From the NCBI GenBank assembly GCA_023664605.1, contig JAMPFF010000001.1, positions 512,782 to 576,781 on the forward strand: 64,000 nt of DNA, in the 5' to 3' direction. A program made the position numbers and the translations under genes. The stretch's first letter is position 1. The number at the start of each line of letters is the position of its first letter. The notes below the pieces were generated by a model. It saw nothing but the letters and a program-made list of their open reading frames with translations, did not search any database and was not told the origin of the DNA. This document shows positions 30,890-39,518 of this stretch, in pieces. Origin of the DNA: Clostridium sp. (lineage in GTDB: Bacteria; Bacillota; Clostridia; Lachnospirales; Lachnospiraceae).

Positions 30890-32629
30890 ATGAAAATTTT
30901 AGTCAGAAATAATATAGAAGATGAAAGGCATATTCATATTGGCGAATTGTTGGATGAAGAGTATAAGAGTTGGAATGGTAAGAAAATAATTTTAACGGCA
31001 CCAACCGGAACTGGCAAAACTACTTTTGTAATCGAAACATTGTTGCCGTATGTGCGAGAAAGAAAGAAAAAAATGCTGATTCTTTGCAATAGAAAATTAT
31101 TGAGGATGCAATATTGGTTTGAATTAATCGCTCAATTTGAAAGATATGCAGAGCTGGAGTCATGTATTGAAGTAATGACATATCAGAAGTTGTCAGAAAA
31201 TGTGAAAAAAGGGATTCCGCTGGATAAAATCTTTTACGAAAGCAGCATCATTGTTTGTGATGAGTGTCACTACTTTTATGCTGATTCGGATTTTAATAGT
31301 GTTGGCACATTTGCCTTGCTGCAGATAATTATTCAGGCAGGCATAGCTAAAACAATGCTTTTCATGTCGGCAACTACGGATGAAGTCAAGCCACTGATTG
31401 AACAAACCATAAAAAATTGTATTGAAAAAATTAAGCGTATGCGTAATTCTTCTTGCCATGATGAAAGTAGAATCCGTGAAGAAATAATTTCTTTGAATTT
31501 TTCTGATTTAGCGGATTTTAGTCGATTTTCCTGTTATGCAGTACCGGAAATGGACAGTTTATGTGAAATCTTGGCAGAATCTGATAAAAAGTCGGTCATC
31601 TTTATTGATAGTAAGGAAAAGGAACAGGAAATACACGAAAAACTGATTAAATCAGGGAAACTAAAAAGACAGGATATTTGTATACTGAATGCAGAAAATC
31701 TGGATAGCGAAAATCCTCAAAAAGTAGTTCAATATCTTGCAATCAGCCACAAAGTGCTTCCAAAAATTCTTATCACGACGTCTGTTCTTGATAATGGAAT
31801 CTCAATTCATGATGCTGATGTGGGAAATCTTGTGGTCATAGCGGAGTCAAAAATAAGTTTTTTGCAGATGCTTGGTCGCATAAGAGTTGAAAAAATACAC
31901 CAATGCAATTTATATTTTCTTATTCGAGGTCAGGAAATTTTTCGCAATCGAATGAATAACTTGGAGCAAGAGATAGAAAAATTTAAAAAGTTGGAGGAAT
32001 TAAATCTTGATAATAATAGAGAACTATTTTTTCAGATGGTATGGAATAGGGAAAGCGTAGAAATGGATAATTTCTATCGAAAAGCAGTTGTTATTATGAA
32101 GCGCAATGACTATTTATTTACACTGCCTACTACTTTTTCGCAGGGAGTGCATGGCGATACTGGTATATATATTAACGAGTTTGCCAAACGTAAAACCGGT
32201 GATTTATATTTGACAGAGAGCCGCTTTTATTCTATGGCAATGAACAATTCGTTGGAAGTGATTTTTGAGCAGATGCGGTGGATTGGAAAGGAGCCAGGCG
32301 AACTTCAAGTATTAAATTCCACATATCGGGAGAAGCGGAAAACGGAATTTATTCAATTTTTACTTTCAGTTCAAAATTATACGAAAGAGGAAATGCAGGA
32401 ATTTAAAAAACAGTTAGTGCAGAAGTACCGACAAGATTTCTTCCCAGAAATTTTTTCTAATAACGGAACGCTTTCGACTGAAAAGATGAAAGAAATATGT
32501 GCAAAATACGGTTTGCAGTATATTACACAGGATAGTCCGGAAAATCGTAGGAAAATATATAATATAAAAAAGAAAAATGCTGATAATCTATCAACGCAGC
32601 AATGTATTGAAGATGACAGCAGGGCATAA
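30890..32629 (+). CDS. SF2 DEAD/DEAH-like helicase
   Basis: A 579-residue superfamily 2 helicase. Motif I is LTAPTGTGKTTF (about residues 34-45), motif II is IVCDECHYF (about 121-129), motif III is MSATT (about 160-164), and motif VI is FLQMLGRIRVEK (about 323-334) with ILITTSVLDNGISI upstream. It unwinds or translocates on nucleic acid using ATP. The C-terminal 200 residues are unassigned. Helicases like this are common in gut ICEs and islands and may act in defence or element maintenance. ATG follows AAAGGAG. It is separated from the 498-residue gene by a terminator. Confidence 0.88.
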   Translation: MKILVRNNIEDERHIHIGELLDEEYKSWNGKKIILTAPTGTGKTTFVIETLLPYVRERKKKMLILCNRKLLRMQYWFELIAQFERYAELESCIEVMTYQKLSENVKKGIPLDKIFYESSIIVCDECHYFYADSDFNSVGTFALLQIIIQAGIAKTMLFMSATTDEVKPLIEQTIKNCIEKIKRMRNSSCHDESRIREEIISLNFSDLADFSRFSCYAVPEMDSLCEILAESDKKSVIFIDSKEKEQEIHEKLIKSGKLKRQDICILNAENLDSENPQKVVQYLAISHKVLPKILITTSVLDNGISIHDADVGNLVVIAESKISFLQMLGRIRVEKIHQCNLYFLIRGQEIFRNRMNNLEQEIEKFKKLEELNLDNNRELFFQMVWNRESVEMDNFYRKAVVIMKRNDYLFTLPTTFSQGVHGDTGIYINEFAKRKTGDLYLTESRFYSMAMNNSLEVIFEQMRWIGKEPGELQVLNSTYREKRKTEFIQFLLSVQNYTKEEMQEFKKQLVQKYRQDFFPEIFSNNGTLSTEKMKEICAKYGLQYITQDSPENRRKIYNIKKKNADNLSTQQCIEDDSRA

Positions 32630-32687
32630 GATTGAAAAAAAGGAAAATTCCATGCCCGAATATAAAAATAAGAAATCGGAGGCAAAA

Positions 32688-32804
32688 ATGTCGCAGGAAA
32701 ACAAAAATTTAATCGAAGTTATCTCACGAATTTTAGTGCGTGAAAATCAAATTACACAAGAAGAGCAGCTTCGTATCATAGAACTGCTGAAAAAAGAAAA
32801 ATAA
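32688..32804 (+). CDS. Small protein, 38 aa, upstream of the recombinase
   Basis: ATG 32688 follows AAATCGGAGGCAAAA, a strong site, and encodes MSQENKNLIEVISRILVREN and a helical end. The in-frame ATG at 32652 lacks a ribosome site. Short helical proteins before large serine recombinases are common in Clostridial islands and may be accessory factors, as is the 72-residue protein before the Island 2 recombinase. Confidence 0.6.
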   Translation: MSQENKNLIEVISRILVRENQITQEEQLRIIELLKKEK

Positions 32805-32925
32805 CCGTTATACCACATGTCGTAATGTAAAAATAAGAAATTTAGTATTACACAAACTATGAAACAAACCACTACGATTCCATATCACGGAATCTCAAAA
32901 TCATACACGGAAAGGAGGGAAAATC

Positions 32926-34794
32926 ATGGAGAAACTGCGCGCAGTCATCTATAACCGATGCAGCACTGAGGAAGAATCACAAAAAGACGCGCTGATAAAG
33001 CAGGTACAGGAATCCAAAAACTGTGTTGCGGAGCAAGGGTGGCAGTTAGTAGACAGCTATGTAGAGGCGAAAAGCGGTACGACAATTAAGGGCAGAAATG
33101 AATACAACCGTCTCTATCAGGACTTGGAGCAGGATAAATTTGACATTATCGTTATCAAAAGTCAGGATAGACTTATGCGAAATACCAAAGACTGGTACTT
33201 ATTTCTTGACCGGATGCAGAAAAACAGAAAGCGGCTCTACATGTATTTAGAGCATAAGTTTTATACGCCGGATGATGCGCTGATTACCGGAATCAAAGCG
33301 ATTCTGGCGGAAGAATACAGTCGGGAACTCAGTAAAAAAATCAACAATGCGCACCGGAACAGGCAGAAAGAGGGTGAAAGATTTGTATTTACCAATCAGA
33401 CATACGGCTTGAAAAAACTTCCGGATAAGAGCATTGTCATTGATGAGAAAGAAGCGGAAATGGTGCGCATGATTTTTAATTTGTCTGCTAACGGTTATGG
33501 AACGCATTGCAGCGCAGAGATTCTCTATCAGAACGGATACCGTAATCGTAATGGTAAAATGCTTACGCCGTCCAGTATCAGGAATATTATACGGAATCCC
33601 ATTTATAAAGGAACAATCGTTCAAAATCGCCAGCATTATGATTTTGAGAGCAAACAGATTCTTAAAAATCCGCAATCGGAATGGATTGTTCATGAAGATG
33701 CAGTACCGGCTATTATAGAGGAAGAGTTGTTTATAAAAGCCAATCAGGGATTGGAGGCGAGAAAGCAGGAGGGAAACAGAGGGGGTGCATACATAAAAGG
33801 CAGCAATCCGGGGAAATACGATTTTTCCGGTAGGATATTCTGTGGATTGTGCAACAGTCCGTTTTACCGCACAGTACGGCAGAATAAAGAAAGGCAGGTA
33901 ACGGAATGGAAATGCAGTAATTATCTGCATAACGGGCGAAAAAATCCAAGACTTAGAAAAGATGGGATACGAAAGGTGGAAAGAGAAGAAAATAAGGGCT
34001 GTGACAATATACATTTGGATGAAAAACGCCTGTATGCAGAGTTGGAGCATTTTTGCCGGGAAAAATCCCAAGGGATGCAGCAGCAAAAAGATGAATTATT
34101 AAAAGAAACATTGTCAATACTGCGGAAAGCGTTAAGTGCAAATAATATCATGAAGAAAAGGGAATATTTACAATCTTCATTAGATAAGCTGATTCGGCAA
34201 AAGGAAATTCTTTTGGAAAAACTTTTGGAAGAGATTATTTCCGATGAGGATTTTAAAATAAAGAATAAGGAATTTCAGGATAAAATTGATGATATAAATG
34301 CACAGTTGATGCAGTTGGAAGAAGATGTTTCACAAAACATGAAATTAGAAAGCAGGATAAACACCATTCGGGAGAAGCTGGAAAGCGGAATGATAGAACA
34401 GGCACAGACTGCGGAAATGATTGTCAATATAAAAGAAATAAGGGTTTTTCCGTCCTATATGGAAATCTGTTTTGATTCATGGGCGGTAATGGGAATTTCA
34501 AATGAATATGTTTCCCCGCCTTTAAAAGACGCGGCAGATAAACTGTCAGTTGTCAGAATCCCGCAGACATGCGCCTCCTCTCATCGCCCCGTAATGGAAG
34601 AAGAAAAAAGCGTCATTTTAGAATTAATGCGGAAAGACCCGGAAATTACCGCAAAGAAAATTGCGGAAAAAATGGGAGTAAATTTATCTTTAGTCCATAG
34701 AAGAATCCGGGAATTGAAAGCGGAGGATAAAATCAAGTATAGTAAGTCTAATGGCAGAGGAAAGTGGATTGCAGCAAGGGAAGCGCGCCGTTAA
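32926..34794 (+). CDS. Large serine recombinase of Island 1
   Basis: A 622-residue large serine recombinase, probably the integrase/excisionase of Island 1. The catalytic Ser13 is in VIYNRCSTEEES, and active-site Args are in SQDRLMRNTKDWY. A recombinase domain follows (YGLKKLPDKSIVIDEKEAEM), then a zinc ribbon (CGLC at about residue 305) and a long coiled coil (about 385-470). Unusually, the C-terminus ends in a winged HTH (about residues 560-620: KKIAEKMGVNLSLVHRRIRE), which most family members lack. ATG follows AAAGGAGGGAAAATC. It lies 300 bp from the right attachment junction. Confidence 0.94.
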   Translation: MEKLRAVIYNRCSTEEESQKDALIKQVQESKNCVAEQGWQLVDSYVEAKSGTTIKGRNEYNRLYQDLEQDKFDIIVIKSQDRLMRNTKDWYLFLDRMQKNRKRLYMYLEHKFYTPDDALITGIKAILAEEYSRELSKKINNAHRNRQKEGERFVFTNQTYGLKKLPDKSIVIDEKEAEMVRMIFNLSANGYGTHCSAEILYQNGYRNRNGKMLTPSSIRNIIRNPIYKGTIVQNRQHYDFESKQILKNPQSEWIVHEDAVPAIIEEELFIKANQGLEARKQEGNRGGAYIKGSNPGKYDFSGRIFCGLCNSPFYRTVRQNKERQVTEWKCSNYLHNGRKNPRLRKDGIRKVEREENKGCDNIHLDEKRLYAELEHFCREKSQGMQQQKDELLKETLSILRKALSANNIMKKREYLQSSLDKLIRQKEILLEKLLEEIISDEDFKIKNKEFQDKIDDINAQLMQLEEDVSQNMKLESRINTIREKLESGMIEQAQTAEMIVNIKEIRVFPSYMEICFDSWAVMGISNEYVSPPLKDAADKLSVVRIPQTCASSHRPVMEEEKSVILELMRKDPEITAKKIAEKMGVNLSLVHRRIRELKAEDKIKYSKSNGRGKWIAAREARR

Positions 34795-34924
34795 GGTGCG
34801 CTTCTTTAAATCTTGCAATCGCGGTATGTTGATAGTATACTGAAAACAATAGTAGGAAAAAGGGAAATTAATGTGTAAAAAGAATAAGATTCTGTTATAA
34901 TGTAAAAAAGATTGGAGGTCTGTC

Positions 34925-35038
34925 ATGGAGTTTACATCAAAAGAAAATACGGAGATAGACAATACGCTTTTAAGTGAACTCAGTCTATCACAAGATTGGA
35001 TGCTTGCAGAAGAAGATGCTGCATGGAAAGCTTTATAA
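34925..35038 (+). CDS. Orphan antitoxin-like peptide, 37 aa
   Basis: ATG 34925 follows GATTGGAGGTCTGTC and reads MEFTSKENTEIDNTLLSELS, ending in DWMLAEEDAAWKAL. This closely resembles the C-terminal (toxin-binding) end of many type II antitoxins, typically ..DWL.PEEDEAWKDL. No toxin follows: the right junction of Island 1 lies 55 bp downstream. It is probably the truncated remnant of a toxin-antitoxin gene, or a free antitoxin. Confidence 0.55.
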   Translation: MEFTSKENTEIDNTLLSELSLSQDWMLAEEDAAWKAL

Positions 35039-35079
35039 AGATTGTATATATCATTTCAGATACCCACTTCTATCATTCC

Positions 35080-35101
35080 CGCCCAACATCTGAACACCTG
35101 T
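35080..35101. other. Right attachment junction of Island 1
   Basis: Element half-site CCGCCCAACATCT (35079-35091), core GAA (35092-35094), then host permease sequence CACCTGTGACCC. Fusing it with the left half-site at 9217 gives a palindromic attP with 11-bp arms. Confidence 0.88.
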
Positions 35102-35805
35102 GACCCATAAATAATCAAATACCCCAACCCGCGTCTGGCGGCAAGAAATTCCCCGATGATGACGCCGACCAGGCAAAGGCCGATATTGACTTTCATATTG
35201 CTGATAATAAGCGGAATGGAACTGGGAAGGATGACTTTGCACATAGCGTCTTTGCGGTTTCCGCCCAATGTATAAATAAGTTTTAGCATTTCTTTATCAG
35301 CTTGGCAAAATCCCGTATACAAATTAATAACGGAACCGAAAACGGCGACGGAAATCCCGGCGACAATGATGGTTTTGGCGCCTGTGCCGAGCCAGACGAT
35401 TAATAGCGGCGCCAGAGCGGATTTGGGGAGGGAATTTAATACGACCAGATACGGTTCCAGAATTTCTGACAGGCTGTGCTGATACCAGAGTATCATTGCG
35501 GCTAAAAGGCTGAATGCGGTAACAAGGAAAAAGCTGACAATAGTTTCTAGCAGTGTAATGCCCGTATGCCGGAAAAAAGAGGCGTCCAGAATCATCTGCT
35601 TTAAATATTTGACAATCGCGCTCGGGGAACTGAAAAAGAAAATATCAATATAGCCGGCGCGCGTGGAAAATTCCCAAAAAATTAGAAAAAGAAAAAGAAT
35701 CAGCAGACGCCAAAAGGCAACCATATGATGATGTTTTTTATGCGCCAATATATAGACCTGTTGATTGGTAAGTTCAAGTGATTGTTTCTTTGTCTGAAGA
35801 ATCAT
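35092..35805 (-). pseudogene. 5' part of ABC transporter permease (SsuC/TauC type), truncated by Island 1
   Basis: Encodes the first 238 residues of a NitT/TauT-type inner-membrane permease. Several membrane helices and the EAA loop (LIYTLGGNRKDAMCKVILPS, about residues 167-186) that contacts the ATPase are visible. At the GAA core the sequence leaves the permease and adds 10 island-encoded residues (RCWAGMIEVG) before a stop, so the last helix is lost. That helix is at 9109-9216. The product is unlikely to work unless the island excises precisely. It overlaps the 3' end of the ATPase gene by 32 bp. Confidence 0.92.
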
Positions 35806-36407
35806 CGGATAACTCCTTCCATAAAAGATTAAAATATGTTTGATAAGCGTCCGTGCTGCGTATGGACAAGGCAGAGGTACGCGCTATATCGAAGTGGATG
35901 GGCAGTTCATATTTCACGCTGGCCGGACGCCCCGAAAGAACAATGACTCTGTCGGCAAGCGTGATGGCTTCGGATAAGTCGTGCGTGATTAAAATTGCCG
36001 TTTTTTTGGTATTTCTGATAATATTGCCGATATCGGCGGATACGGTCATTCTTGTCTGAAAATCCAAGGCGCTGAACGGTTCATCAAGTAAAAGAATATC
36101 GGGTTTTACCGCCATGGTGCGGATAAGGGCGGCGCGCTGGCGCATACCGCCGGAAAGTTCGGAAGGCTTTTTGTCTTTGAATGAGTAAAGTCCATACTCT
36201 TTTAAAAGATGAAACACATAGTCCGTATTTTCTTTAGTCATCGTTTTATTCAGTTCCAGTCCCAGTATTACATTCTGATAAATTGTCCGCCACTCAAACA
36301 GATGGTCGTGCTGTAACATATAGCCGATAGAAGAAGCCGCGTGAAAAGAAAGAACGCCGCTTTCCGCTTCTAACAGACCGGCAATAATGGATAAAAGCGT
36401 CGATTTA
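35774..36407 (-). pseudogene. 3' part of ABC transporter ATPase, severed by Island 2 in the Walker A motif
   Basis: On the minus strand from the TTA core (36405-36407) this reads KSTLLSIIAGLLEAESGVLS and on through the Q loop (MLQHDHLFEW), signature LSGGMRQRAAL, Walker B ILLLDEPFSAL and switch His ILITHD to a normal end. The start and first half of Walker A are missing; they lie at 46411-46550. Rejoined, the two give 256 residues, normal for NitT/TauT ATPases. An internal ATG at 36319 would give a 181-residue product lacking Walker A, which could not hydrolyse ATP. Confidence 0.95.
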
Positions 36408-36424
36408 TCAATGGTGATATATTG
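36395..36424. other. Left attachment junction of Island 2
   Basis: Host ATPase sequence AAAGCGTCGAT, core TTA (36405-36407), then element TCAATGGTGATATATTGG. The right junction at 46400-46430 has CCAAAATTTTACCATCGCA, TTA, CCGCACCC. The element half-sites form arms that match at 12 of 15 positions around the core. Confidence 0.9.
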
Positions 36425-36472
36425 GAAACTTCCAATGGCTGGTTTGTCATTAATGTAAAAGTTTTTAAAGGC

Positions 36473-36889
36473 ATGTTTTTAGCAAATGATTTGGATATGA
36501 GGAAAATAAGTAACCGACTGCGTTATACATTTTTAGAAAATAGAATATCCTTTTTACGAGCGGCAAAAGAACTGGGGGTGAGCAGAGACTTATTATTTGA
36601 TTATACCAATCTTGATTATCCAGAAAATTCCATGCAGGTGAAGATATTAATAAAAATTGCAGATTATTTCGGATAGGACAAATATTATTTCTGTAATGAG
36701 TATCACAAGTTTCTTGATATTGCCGACGTAGGAAATTTTCTGTATGAGGTGAGAACAAAACGCAGTATGACACAAAAACAGTTTGCCGACTTTCTGGGAG
36801 TTTCTTTAGATACTTATAAAAAATACGAAGAAGGCAAAAGCAGGCTGCCAATGGCAATATTTGAGCAACTAAAGGATGAAAAAGAGTAA
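36473..36889 (+). pseudogene. Double-HTH regulator interrupted by an in-frame TAG
   Basis: From ATG 36473 (MFLANDLDMRKISNRLRYTF) the frame runs through a first HTH-like segment (SFLRAAKELGVSRDLLFDYT) to TAG at 36674-36676. The same frame then continues without a shift through DKYYFCNEYHKFLDIADVG and a classical XRE HTH (MTQKQFADFLGVSLDTYKKY) to TAA at 36887. The intact protein would be about 138 residues. One point change (for example GAG to TAG) explains it. A 67-residue N-terminal fragment may still be made. In the circular island the recombinase frame would run directly into this gene. Confidence 0.7.
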
Positions 36890-36902
36890 AGGAGTGAAAA
36901 GG

Positions 36903-37001
36903 ATGGGAAAAAACATATTTGATGTTATGACAGAAAATTCTGTCAATGAGAGACTGGATAAAATATTATTGTATTTTAAAAAAAGGATTTGTATAATATA
37001 A
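36903..37001 (+). pseudogene. Truncated small gene, 32 codons, cut by the rpn promoter unit
   Basis: ATG 36903 follows AAAGGAGTGAAAAGG and reads MGKNIFDVMTENSVNERLDK before entering the copied rpn promoter region and stopping. It looks like the start of a gene into which the rpn promoter-plus-gene unit was placed. Homology with the Island 1 rpn copy begins around GGATAAAA (36957). Confidence 0.4.
36969..36997 (+). promoter_or_regulatory. Promoter of the second rpn gene
   Basis: TTGTAT (36969-36974), a 17-bp spacer and TATAAT (36992-36997); nearly the same sequence as at 9260-9288. Confidence 0.75.
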
Positions 37002-37022
37002 TTAAAGAGAGGAAAACGCAAG

Positions 37023-37862
37023 ATGGAAAATGAGAAAGAATTTAGTACAGTATGGGAATCGTTAGGAATATCCAATGATTTTATATTCGGAAAAGTCATG
37101 CAGGATGCAGAACTATGTAAAGAACTTTTGCAAAGAATCCTGCCGGATTTGGAAATAGACCATGTAGAATACCCGGAGGCACAGAAAGCAATAAAACCTG
37201 ATGCAGACGCTAAAAGCGTCAGACTGGATGTTTATGTGAGGGATGGAAAAGGTACGGTCTATGATATTGAAATGCAGGTTGCAGATACAAAGGAACTGCC
37301 GAAAAGAAGCCGCTATTACCAGAGCATGATAGACTTGCAGATGATAGATAAAGGACAGTCCTATAAGAAACTGAAACCAAGCTATGTAATTTTTATCTGT
37401 CCTTTTGATATTTTTGGTAAGGGAAAACATATTTATACTTTTGAGAATATCTGTAAGGAAGATACCAGTATTACTTTAAAGGACGAGGCGGTGAAGATAT
37501 TCTTAAATGCCGACAGCAGTCAGGATGATGTCAGCAAGGAATTAAAGGCATTTCTTGATTATGTAGCCGGGAAAGAGTCAGAAGATGATTTCGTGCAGAG
37601 ATTAGAGGAAGCGGTAAAAGAGGCAAGGAAAAACAGGGAATGGAGGCGTGAATATATGACACTATTAATGCGCGACCAAGAGAATATAGAAAAAGGCATA
37701 GAAAAAGGCAAAATAGAGGGCAGGGCAGAAGAAATTATCGAAATGGGATATGAGTTTAATCTGTCCGAAGCGGATATCCTGAAAAGGCTGCAGAACAAAC
37801 TGGATATCTCTTTGCAAACCGCGCAGGAATATCTTTTAAGATTTGGAAGCCAGAGGGTATAA
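37023..37862 (+). CDS. Rpn family nuclease, copy 2 with a different C-terminal tail
   Basis: A 279-residue Rpn protein almost identical to copy 1 (9314-10138) through residue about 226, with the same PD-(D/E)XK core (LDVYVRDGKGTVYDIEMQ). The last 53 residues differ from copy 1 but match orphan cassette B of Island 1 (EIIEMGYEFNLSEADILKRL, then EYLLRFGSQRV). The internal ATG at 37656 with GGAATGGAGG upstream is conserved and would give a 68-residue short form. Two islands in one cell therefore hold one nuclease head with different tails. Confidence 0.92.
   Translation: MENEKEFSTVWESLGISNDFIFGKVMQDAELCKELLQRILPDLEIDHVEYPEAQKAIKPDADAKSVRLDVYVRDGKGTVYDIEMQVADTKELPKRSRYYQSMIDLQMIDKGQSYKKLKPSYVIFICPFDIFGKGKHIYTFENICKEDTSITLKDEAVKIFLNADSSQDDVSKELKAFLDYVAGKESEDDFVQRLEEAVKEARKNREWRREYMTLLMRDQENIEKGIEKGKIEGRAEEIIEMGYEFNLSEADILKRLQNKLDISLQTAQEYLLRFGSQRV
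37656..37862 (+). CDS. Predicted intragenic short Rpn product, copy 2
   Basis: In-frame internal start at residue 212 of the second rpn gene, 68 residues, with the same Shine-Dalgarno sequence and spacing as copy 1. By analogy with E. coli Rpn short forms it may restrain the full-length nuclease. Its tail differs from copy 1, so each short form may be specific for its own long form. Confidence 0.5.
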   Translation: MTLLMRDQENIEKGIEKGKIEGRAEEIIEMGYEFNLSEADILKRLQNKLDISLQTAQEYLLRFGSQRV

Positions 37863-37881
37863 TAAGGAATGTAGCATTTAT

Positions 37882-37925
37882 AAGAGTGTCTTAGCGGGCA
37901 ATCGTCAGCTTAGGCGCTCTTTTAT
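37882..37925 (+). terminator. Terminator after rpn copy 2
   Basis: AAGAGTGTCTTAGC pairs with GCTTAGGCGCTCTT using G-U pairs, followed by TTATT. It lies between rpn and the convergent XRE gene. Confidence 0.7.
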
Positions 37926-37951
37926 TATGCCTCATTAGGCTTTATATCGAA

Positions 37952-38290
37952 TTACTTAATATATGGAATAATCTCAGTTATAATTTTTTCAGTAACGGCT
38001 AATTGTGTATAGGAGAGAGTTTCCAGTTCGGAAATTAGGCGTTTCATCAAGACATCTGTATTTTTATTTTCAGCAGGCTCTATTTCAATAATATCCTCTA
38101 TTCCAATCTGAAATATAGAACACAGACGGATAATTTTTTCAATGGTAAAATTCCTTTCACCCCGCTCTAACTGGGCGTAATACTGTGTATCTAAATTCAG
38201 CATTCCGGCAAGGTCTTCCTGCGTCATATTATTCATGAGACGGTATTTTTTAATATTTTGGGAAATAGAATTAGAAATATTTTTTTTCAT
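37952..38290 (-). CDS. XRE family HTH transcriptional regulator (Island 2)
   Basis: A 112-residue regulator with a clear N-terminal HTH (MNNMTQEDLAGMLNLDTQYY, about residues 19-38, then AQLERGERNFTIEKIIRLCS). A C-terminal helix (LMKRLISELETLSYTQLAVT) may dimerise. It is divergent from the WYL-led operon (189 bp between starts), like the XRE gene in front of the TerB operon in Island 1, so it probably controls the WYL gene or the cargo operon. ATG at 38290 is preceded by AGGAGGC. Confidence 0.9.
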   Translation of the reverse strand: MKKNISNSISQNIKKYRLMNNMTQEDLAGMLNLDTQYYAQLERGERNFTIEKIIRLCSIFQIGIEDIIEIEPAENKNTDVLMKRLISELETLSYTQLAVTEKIITEIIPYIK

Positions 38291-38497
38291 TAGATGCCTC
38301 CTGTTTTCATCATTATCCTAATTACGAAGCAAAAAAATAAGTAAAGTTATGCTATATAACTATTGCAAAATGCTGTATTGATGTATAATCAAAAGGGCAG
38401 ATTAACAGGATTATGAAAAATTCTTCAAAAATTTTATCAGATAGACAAAATGTGTCCAAGTAGATTCGTATAATGGATATTGGAAGGTGGTTTTGGT

Positions 38498-39454
38498 ATG
38501 GAAGAATTAAACTATGGGAAGAGCAGTCGGGTATTACATTTATATACAATGCTTTTACGAGGTCAGGTATTGCGAAAAGATAAATTGGCGCAGCAGTTTG
38601 GAGTCAACGAGAAAAGCATTCAGCGCGATTTGGAAACTATTAGAGAATTTCTGGACAGAGAAAAGATGGAAGAGGGGTACGGCGCACAGTTAATATATGA
38701 CTTTCAGATGAGAGGCTATCGGCTTGATGAAGATGAACAGCAGAATCTATCACTGGAAGAAACACTGGCTGTCAGCAAAATTCTTCTTGCCAGCAGAGCA
38801 TTTACCAAAAAAGAAATGATGAATATTCTCGATAAATTGATAAGAAATTGTATTTCCGTAGAGAACCGCAGGCTGATTAACGGACTTTTAGAAAATGAGA
38901 AATATCATTATGTTGAACTGCAGCACCATAAAGTTTTTCTCGATAAGCTGATGCCATTAGGACAGGCAATAAGGGAATGCCGATTGATACGGATAAAATA
39001 TGGGAAATTAAAGGAAAAGAATGCCGTAGAGCGCAAATTAGAACCGCTGGCTATTTTGTTTTCTGAATATTATTTTTATCTGGTTGCATTTATCGAGGAT
39101 GGAAAAAAAGAAACAGCGGAAAGTGTAAATGACAGATTTCCTGCAATTTATCGTATTGACAGGATTGGAGAATTAGAAGTGTTAGAAGAGCATTTTAAAA
39201 TTCCTTATGCCAATCGTTTTGAAGAAGGGGAATTTCGCAAGCGCATACAGTTTATGTATGGCGGAAAATTAAAGAAGATTCGTTTCTGCTATCAGGGGGA
39301 GTCGGTAGAGGCGGTTCTTGACAGGCTTCCTACGGCAAAAGTTATAAAAACGGAAAATAAAACACATTGGATAGAGGCTGAGGTTTTTGGGCAGGGCGTT
39401 GATATGTGGATACGCAGTCAAGGGGAAAGCATTACGGAGTATGCAGAAGTATAA
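38498..39454 (+). CDS. WYL-domain HTH transcriptional regulator (Island 2)
   Basis: A 318-residue regulator with an N-terminal winged HTH (VLRKDKLAQQFGVNEKSIQR, about residues 24-43) and a WYL domain (about 140-220, including PLAILFSEYYFYLVAFIEDG). The long segment from FKIPYANRFEEGEFRKRI to RLPTAK is shared with the Island 1 WYL protein, including identical words, so the two are homologues. It heads the TerB-like/AAA+/nuclease operon 65 bp downstream. I chose ATG 38498 with GGAAGGTGG upstream over the in-frame TTG at 38480. Confidence 0.92.
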   Translation: MEELNYGKSSRVLHLYTMLLRGQVLRKDKLAQQFGVNEKSIQRDLETIREFLDREKMEEGYGAQLIYDFQMRGYRLDEDEQQNLSLEETLAVSKILLASRAFTKKEMMNILDKLIRNCISVENRRLINGLLENEKYHYVELQHHKVFLDKLMPLGQAIRECRLIRIKYGKLKEKNAVERKLEPLAILFSEYYFYLVAFIEDGKKETAESVNDRFPAIYRIDRIGELEVLEEHFKIPYANRFEEGEFRKRIQFMYGGKLKKIRFCYQGESVEAVLDRLPTAKVIKTENKTHWIEAEVFGQGVDMWIRSQGESITEYAEV

Positions 39455-39518
39455 ACCGCTTCGTATACTTTACCTGATATAATAAATAAATTTACAATAA
39501 GAAAGAGAGGAAATGACG

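Larger units (their letters stand above)
9217..35094. mobile_element. Island 1: 25.9-kb serine-recombinase element inserted in the permease gene
   Basis: Bounded by the split permease gene and a duplicated GAA core. The large serine recombinase gene (32926-34794) sits near the right end. Cargo: Rpn nuclease plus tail cassettes, a PIN toxin-antitoxin pair, a GTPase, a nine-gene TerB/HNH/AAA+ operon, a WYL regulator, zinc-ribbon proteins, a DUF932/YqaJ/Rad52-like block, a Phd/RelE pair and a helicase. No relaxase, coupling ATPase, type IV secretion, capsid or terminase genes are seen. It would need outside help to transfer, or may be a degraded or mobilisable island. Confidence 0.9.

Noticed and set aside
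33247-34086. 279-codon minus-strand frame opposite the recombinase
   Set aside because: The plus-strand recombinase is unambiguous; the opposite frame has no motif or start signal.
36928-36945. TGACA...TGTCA dyad as a fifth operator site
   Set aside because: The spacer is 8 bp rather than 5 and it lies inside a small reading frame, so it does not fit the other four sites.
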